A stretch of DNA of 64,000 nt from Pseudanabaena sp. Salubria-1. Its GTDB lineage: Bacteria > Cyanobacteriota > Cyanobacteriia > Pseudanabaenales > Pseudanabaenaceae. Location: assembly GCA_023336205.1 (NCBI GenBank), contig JALQCR010000006.1, positions 124,001-188,000 of the forward strand, given 5' to 3'. Below the pieces are notes generated by a model that was not told where the DNA came from, searched no databases, and saw only the letters and a program-made list of their open reading frames with translations. Positions 60,696 to 64,000 of the stretch are shown here, piece by piece. A program made the translations under genes and the position numbers. The stretch's first letter is position 1. Each line of letters starts with the position of its first letter.

Positions 60696-62126
60696 AACAC
60701 TATTCTCTAATTTCAAAGCCAAGAGCTTATCTGCTTCAACGGCAAATTCCATTGGTAAAGCGTTAAATACTTCTTTACAGAAGCCGCTAATGATCATGGA
60801 GACAGCATCTTCAACGGCGATACCGCGTTGTTGAAAATAGAACAATTGCTCTTCGCCGATTTTAGAAGTTGAGGCTTCATGCTCAACTCTAGCGGTATTG
60901 TTTTGAACTTGAATATAAGGAAAAGTATTCGCTTGAGAGCAATCACCAATCAGCATTGAGTCGCATTGAGAATAATTTCTTGCACCTTCAGCATTAGGCG
61001 AGATCTTCACCAAGCCACGATAGCTATTTTGCGAACCACCAGCGGAAATACCCTTAGAAACAATTTTACTGCGGGTATTTTTGCCGATATGCACCATTTT
61101 CGAGCCAGTGTCGGCTTGTTGCTTATTATTTGTTAGGGCAACAGAGTAAAACTCGCCAACGGAGTTTTCACCAACCAATACGCAACTGGGATACTTCCAA
61201 GTAATTGCGGAACCTGTTTCTACTTGAGTCCAAGAGATCTTTGAGTTTTTGCCTTGGCACAAACCACGCTTAGTCACAAAGTTATAGATACCGCCTTTGC
61301 CATCTTTATCGCCAGCAAACCAGTTCTGTACTGTGGAATATTTGATTTCGGCATCATCTAGGGCGACTAATTCAACTACGGCTGCATGAAGTTGATTGGT
61401 ATCAAACATTGGTGCAGTACAACCTTCAAGATAGCTTACATAGGCTCCTTCTTCGGCAACAATCAAAGTACGCTCGAATTGTCCAGAATCGCCATTGTTA
61501 ATGCGGAAATAGGTGGACAGATCCATCGGGCACTTTACGCCTTTGGGAATGTATACAAAGGAGCCATCGGTAAATACAGCAGCATTTAGTGCTGAATAGT
61601 AGTTATCTGCGATCGGGACAACGCTACCTAGATATTTTTTGATCAGTTCAGGATATTCATGCATCGCTTCTGTGATCGAGCAGAAGATTACGCCAACTTT
61701 TGCTAGATCTTTCTTAAAAGTTGTGGCGATCGAAACGCTATCAAAAATAACATCAACGGCAACATTGGTCAGACGCTTTTGCTCGTTAATAGAAATCCCT
61801 AATTTCTCAAAAGTATCAAGTAACTCAGGATCGACCTCGTCGAGACTCGCTTTTTTCTTTGACTGCTTGGGGGCGGAATAATAGACGATATTTTGGTAAT
61901 CGATCGCAGGATATTCGACATGCGCCCATGTGGGTTCTTGCATTTTCAACCATTGACGATACGCTTTGAGCCGAAATTCCAGCATGTATTCTGGCTCATT
62001 TTTCTTAGCCGAAATCATGCGGACGACATCTTCGCTTAGACCGCGAGGAATCGTGTCCGACTCAATGGACGTAACAAATCCGTATTTGTATGGTTGGTTG
62101 ACAAGTGCTTGAACCGTTGCAGTCAT
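60690..62126 (-). CDS. sufB: Fe-S cluster assembly protein SufB
   Basis: This 478-residue core scaffold component binds the nascent cluster. The sequence is strongly conserved: [64 protein letters not shown] blocks (positions 195-240), [40 protein letters not shown] [20 protein letters not shown] and [13 protein letters not shown]. It is first in sufBCD, divergent from sufR with a shared 205-base regulatory region. No sufS is present in the window. Confidence 0.98.
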   Translation of the reverse strand: MTATVQALVNQPYKYGFVTSIESDTIPRGLSEDVVRMISAKKNEPEYMLEFRLKAYRQWLKMQEPTWAHVEYPAIDYQNIVYYSAPKQSKKKASLDEVDPELLDTFEKLGISINEQKRLTNVAVDVIFDSVSIATTFKKDLAKVGVIFCSITEAMHEYPELIKKYLGSVVPIADNYYSALNAAVFTDGSFVYIPKGVKCPMDLSTYFRINNGDSGQFERTLIVAEEGAYVSYLEGCTAPMFDTNQLHAAVVELVALDDAEIKYSTVQNWFAGDKDGKGGIYNFVTKRGLCQGKNSKISWTQVETGSAITWKYPSCVLVGENSVGEFYSVALTNNKQQADTGSKMVHIGKNTRSKIVSKGISAGGSQNSYRGLVKISPNAEGARNYSQCDSMLIGDCSQANTFPYIQVQNNTARVEHEASTSKIGEEQLFYFQQRGIAVEDAVSMIISGFCKEVFNALPMEFAVEADKLLALKLENSVG

Positions 62127-62193
62127 GTCAGTCGTGGCTCCTGATAATTGATGTGCAAAGTTAGTGCTGAGCGCTACCTTTGTTTGAGTAAAA

Positions 62194-62207
62194 CAACTTA
62201 CTTGTTT
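62194..62207. promoter_or_regulatory. second, imperfect SufR-type site
   Basis: CAAC-N6-GTTT matches seven of the eight conserved bases of CAAC-N6-GTTG. It lies 68 bases upstream of the sufB start codon. Confidence 0.5.
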
Positions 62208-62231
62208 CTTTATTAATTGTAGGTTACATTA

Positions 62232-62247
62232 ACAACATGCAAGTTGT
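62232..62247. promoter_or_regulatory. SufR operator (CAAC-N6-GTTG)
   Basis: ACAAC-ATGCAA-GTTGT is a perfect inverted repeat containing the known cyanobacterial SufR-binding core CAAC-N6-GTTG. It lies between the divergent sufB and sufR genes, 106 bases before sufB and 84 before sufR, so SufR can repress both. Confidence 0.85.
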
Positions 62248-62331
62248 CAAAGTCATTTTTTTGATAACTACGCCATTTAATCGTGTCTTGGCTCTCCGCA
62301 AGAGTTAGTTGTTATCAGGAGCTGAATATTC

Positions 62332-63036
62332 ATGAAAACTCCCATCGGTGTCGCTGACGTGGTTTCAAGTGCACCAGATCTGAAACTAGATCACAGACTA
62401 GATCACAGAAATGATGCTAAAAACGATACTAAGCAGGATATTTTGCAGCATCTGCTTAAGCGTGGAGAGGTAACAGCGCAAGATTTAGCCGAAAAGCTGG
62501 ATATTAGTCCACAGGCAATTCGTAAACATTTAAAGGATCTTGAAACTGAGGGGCTGATATATCACACAGCCGAGCAGTTGGGTATGGGTAGACCTCAATT
62601 TATTTATGCTTTGACCACAGCGGGACGCGATCGCTTTCCTGATAGTTATAACCAATTTGCCGTAAATTTCCTTGATACGCTGATTGATACGTTAGGCAAA
62701 GAGCAAGTATCTGAGGTATTACAAAAGCAGTGGCAACGCAAAGCACAGCATTATAAATTACAACTTGGAGGAGGTACACTCAAGCAACGATTAGAAAAAT
62801 TAGCCGAACTTCGCCGTAGTGAAGGTTATGTGACGGAATGGTTCCCTGTAGAAGGGACAGAAGGTTTCATCTTTACGGAATATAATTGTGCGATCGCTCA
62901 TGTGGCTGAGTCTTTTCCCAGTGTGTGCGGACATGAGCTAGAAATGTTTGCTACCGTGCTGGACTGTCCCGTAGAACGCACGCATTGGATGGTTGATGGT
63001 GAACATCGTTGTGGATACTTAATCCCAAACAAGTAA
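62332..63036 (+). CDS. sufR: SufR, Fe-S-binding transcriptional repressor of suf genes
   Basis: This 234-residue regulator has a DeoR/ArsR-like winged helix at about 35-105 (DILQHLLKRGEVTAQDLAEK, ISPQAIRKHLKDLETEGLI) and a C-terminal cluster-binding region with Cys186, Cys199, Cys212 and Cys227 (EYNCAIAH, FPSVCGHE, VLDCPVER, EHRCGYLI). When loaded with a [4Fe-4S] cluster it represses sufBCD and itself. The N-terminal tail has a short duplicated LDHR motif, encoded by a 12-bp direct repeat. It is divergent from sufB with an exact SufR site between them. Confidence 0.96.
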   Translation: MKTPIGVADVVSSAPDLKLDHRLDHRNDAKNDTKQDILQHLLKRGEVTAQDLAEKLDISPQAIRKHLKDLETEGLIYHTAEQLGMGRPQFIYALTTAGRDRFPDSYNQFAVNFLDTLIDTLGKEQVSEVLQKQWQRKAQHYKLQLGGGTLKQRLEKLAELRRSEGYVTEWFPVEGTEGFIFTEYNCAIAHVAESFPSVCGHELEMFATVLDCPVERTHWMVDGEHRCGYLIPNK

Positions 63037-63097
63037 AATAAGGAACCAATTTTTTATGGCGCGGCGAAGCCGCGCCATAAAAAATTGGTTCCTTATT
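63037..63097. terminator. 29-bp perfect hairpin after sufR
   Basis: Arms 63037-63065 and 63069-63097 are exact complements, loop GAA, core GGCGCGGC-GAA-GCCGCGCC. It begins at the base after the sufR stop codon. Confidence 0.92.
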
Positions 63098-63158
63098 AAA
63101 TCGCACAACCATTAGCTCTCAGTTATTCTGTTAGCATAGATACTAATAGTTATGGTTG

Positions 63159-63193
63159 TTAGAGAGTGCAATTTTTTGCATTGCACTCTCTAA
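63159..63193. repeat. 13-bp hairpin upstream of nfuA
   Basis: TTAGAGAGTGCAA and its complement flank TTTTTTGCA. It lies in the nfuA leader. Confidence 0.7.
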
Positions 63194-63226
63194 GCCTATA
63201 GTTTTGAGATAAATACAGGAAAAAAT

Positions 63227-63463
63227 ATGAGTTTGACTCTGACTACAGAAAATGTCGAAAATGTTTTAGATGAGTTACGTCCTTATCTAATGTCTGATGG
63301 AGGCAATGTGGAACTCGTCGAAATCGAGGGCCCAATTGTGAGATTGCGCCTACAAGGCGCTTGTGGATCTTGTCCTAGCTCAGCGATGACCCTGAGAATG
63401 GGTATTGAGCGCAAGTTGAAGGAAGAGATTCCTGAAATCGATGAAATCGAACAGGTTTTTTAA
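63227..63463 (+). CDS. nfuA: NfuA-type Fe-S cluster scaffold/carrier (NifU C-terminal domain)
   Basis: This 78-residue single NFU domain holds clusters for delivery to target proteins. It has the Cys pair in [20 protein letters not shown] and [21 protein letters not shown]. It equals the small cyanobacterial NfuA. It lies downstream of sufR, giving a local Fe-S assembly locus together with sufBCD. AGGA lies 9 bases before the ATG. Confidence 0.95.
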   Translation: MSLTLTTENVENVLDELRPYLMSDGGNVELVEIEGPIVRLRLQGACGSCPSSAMTLRMGIERKLKEEIPEIDEIEQVF

Positions 63464-63512
63464 ATCCAAATAAATAAAGGCGGCACTTCGTGCCGCCTTT
63501 ATTTATTTGGAT
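63464..63512. terminator. 23-bp perfect bidirectional terminator
   Basis: Arms 63464-63486 and 63490-63512, exact complements around TTC. It begins right after the nfuA stop and contains the stop of the opposing sensor-kinase gene (63503-63505). Confidence 0.92.
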
Positions 63513-64000
63513 GATAAAAGAGAATTTTGAATTTGTGAAAATAGAGATTGTATTTTCTTAAACATCTCTTGTATGTTCTCTTCTTTTTGATTTTTTCCAA
63601 CTTGTTGTAAATCATTAGCGATCGCTGCTATTGAAATCATACCTAAGTTACTTGATGCACCTTTGATAGAATGCGCAATTTGCGAAATCTTATGGTAATT
63701 ATTCTCAGCGATCGCCTGTTCAAGTTGCGCCAAGCTTTCTGAAGTAGACTCGAAAAAAGTTTGGAGAATTTCAGCTTTAAACTCTTCGCTACCATCAGCA
63801 ATACTATCTATATAAGTCCAGTCAATTAATGGTAGAGATTCTAAGTTATTGAAATTTGGATCTAGGGAATTAGTATCCACATTTATATTATCGATAATTG
63901 CCGTAGTTGTAACCTCAGAAGTAATAGGCGCAGAAGCTGCGATCACATTCTGAGCAAAAATCTTTTTCTCCCAATCAGCTAATTTTTGAGCGACATCTTC
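63503..64000 (-). CDS. C-terminal part of a sensor kinase/response regulator with HPt domain (partial)
   Basis: The frame is open to the window edge; the visible part is about 165 residues. It begins EDVAQKLADWEKKIFAQN, like the end of a receiver domain. A variable linker follows (about 20-55), then a histidine phosphotransfer domain containing IAHSIKGASSNLGM, where the His is phosphorylated, and ending SLFSQIQNSLLSSK. It is therefore the tail of a hybrid kinase. HPt domains relay phosphate onward from receivers such as those of the three hybrid kinases in this window, but it may serve only its own protein. Confidence 0.88.
   Translation of the reverse strand, partial: EDVAQKLADWEKKIFAQNVIAASAPITSEVTTTAIIDNINVDTNSLDPNFNNLESLPLIDWTYIDSIADGSEEFKAEILQTFFESTSESLAQLEQAIAENNYHKISQIAHSIKGASSNLGMISIAAIANDLQQVGKNQKEENIQEMFKKIQSLFSQIQNSLLSSK

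Overview
This is a chromosomal window from a cyanobacterium. It holds genes for chlorophyll synthase (chlG), photosystem I assembly (ycf4), two kinds of phycobiliprotein lyase (CpcT/CpeT and CpcS/CpeS types), a COP23-domain protein, an SLH-domain porin and the cyanobacterial sufBCD/sufR arrangement. It is also saturated with the HIP1 octamer GCGATCGC. The moderate AT-richness and the many long intergenic hairpins would fit a Pseudanabaena-like filamentous cyanobacterium; that placement is inference.

Layout. 1-6736: NTF2-like protein, a three-domain CBM20/SGNH/DUF1796 protein, pgk, a COP23 protein and a FAH-family hydrolase. 6989-11007: one dicarboxylate/amino-acid:cation symporter gene broken twice, by an ISL3-family element (7056-8301) and by a second unrelated IS (8336-9860). 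Both have clean target duplications, and removing both restores the frame exactly. 11069-16742: a hybrid histidine kinase, a CpcT/CpeT lyase and purD. 16938-23118: a stand-alone VMAP-type HTH protein, a Rieske protein, fabF-acpP, a divergent glutaminase-like protein, a CpcS/CpeS lyase and a pentapeptide-repeat protein. 23463-29411: iron-uptake-type porin, then a same-strand series of cupin, SDR, AEC permease, D-2-hydroxyacid dehydrogenase and HAD phosphatase whose combined role is unknown; the HAD gene ends inside a 134-bp MITE related to the ISL3 element. 29635-34099: an orphan solute-binding lipoprotein beside a hybrid kinase. 34412-42091: purH, a glutathione transferase and a complete BMP-type (nucleoside-like) ABC importer. 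42146-50927: a large hybrid kinase, a small membrane protein, an Hsp70-like protein, a Tyr/Asn-rich secreted protein, a lipoprotein cyclophilin, ycf4 and a small lipoprotein. 51117-53437: a small defence-type cluster (Uma2 nuclease, DpnII/MboI-like PD-(D/E)XK nuclease, PIN toxin with antitoxin). 53585-64000: chlG, an orphan RND adaptor, a TPR lytic transglycosylase, sufBCD divergent from sufR with an exact SufR-type operator, an NfuA scaffold and the C-terminal HPt end of another sensor kinase.

A second layer of structure lies between the genes. More than forty intergenic hairpins have long arms, often perfect and up to 50 bp, with 3-nt loops. Many arms are unique to their site, but several families share an apex or a core: GCAAAGC apex, ACAAAATGGC core, ATCTGTAC arms, and a composite element bounded by ATACCAA/TTGGT. 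Many genes, particularly convergent ones, have their stop codons inside the hairpins. No rRNA, tRNA or CRISPR array was recognised.
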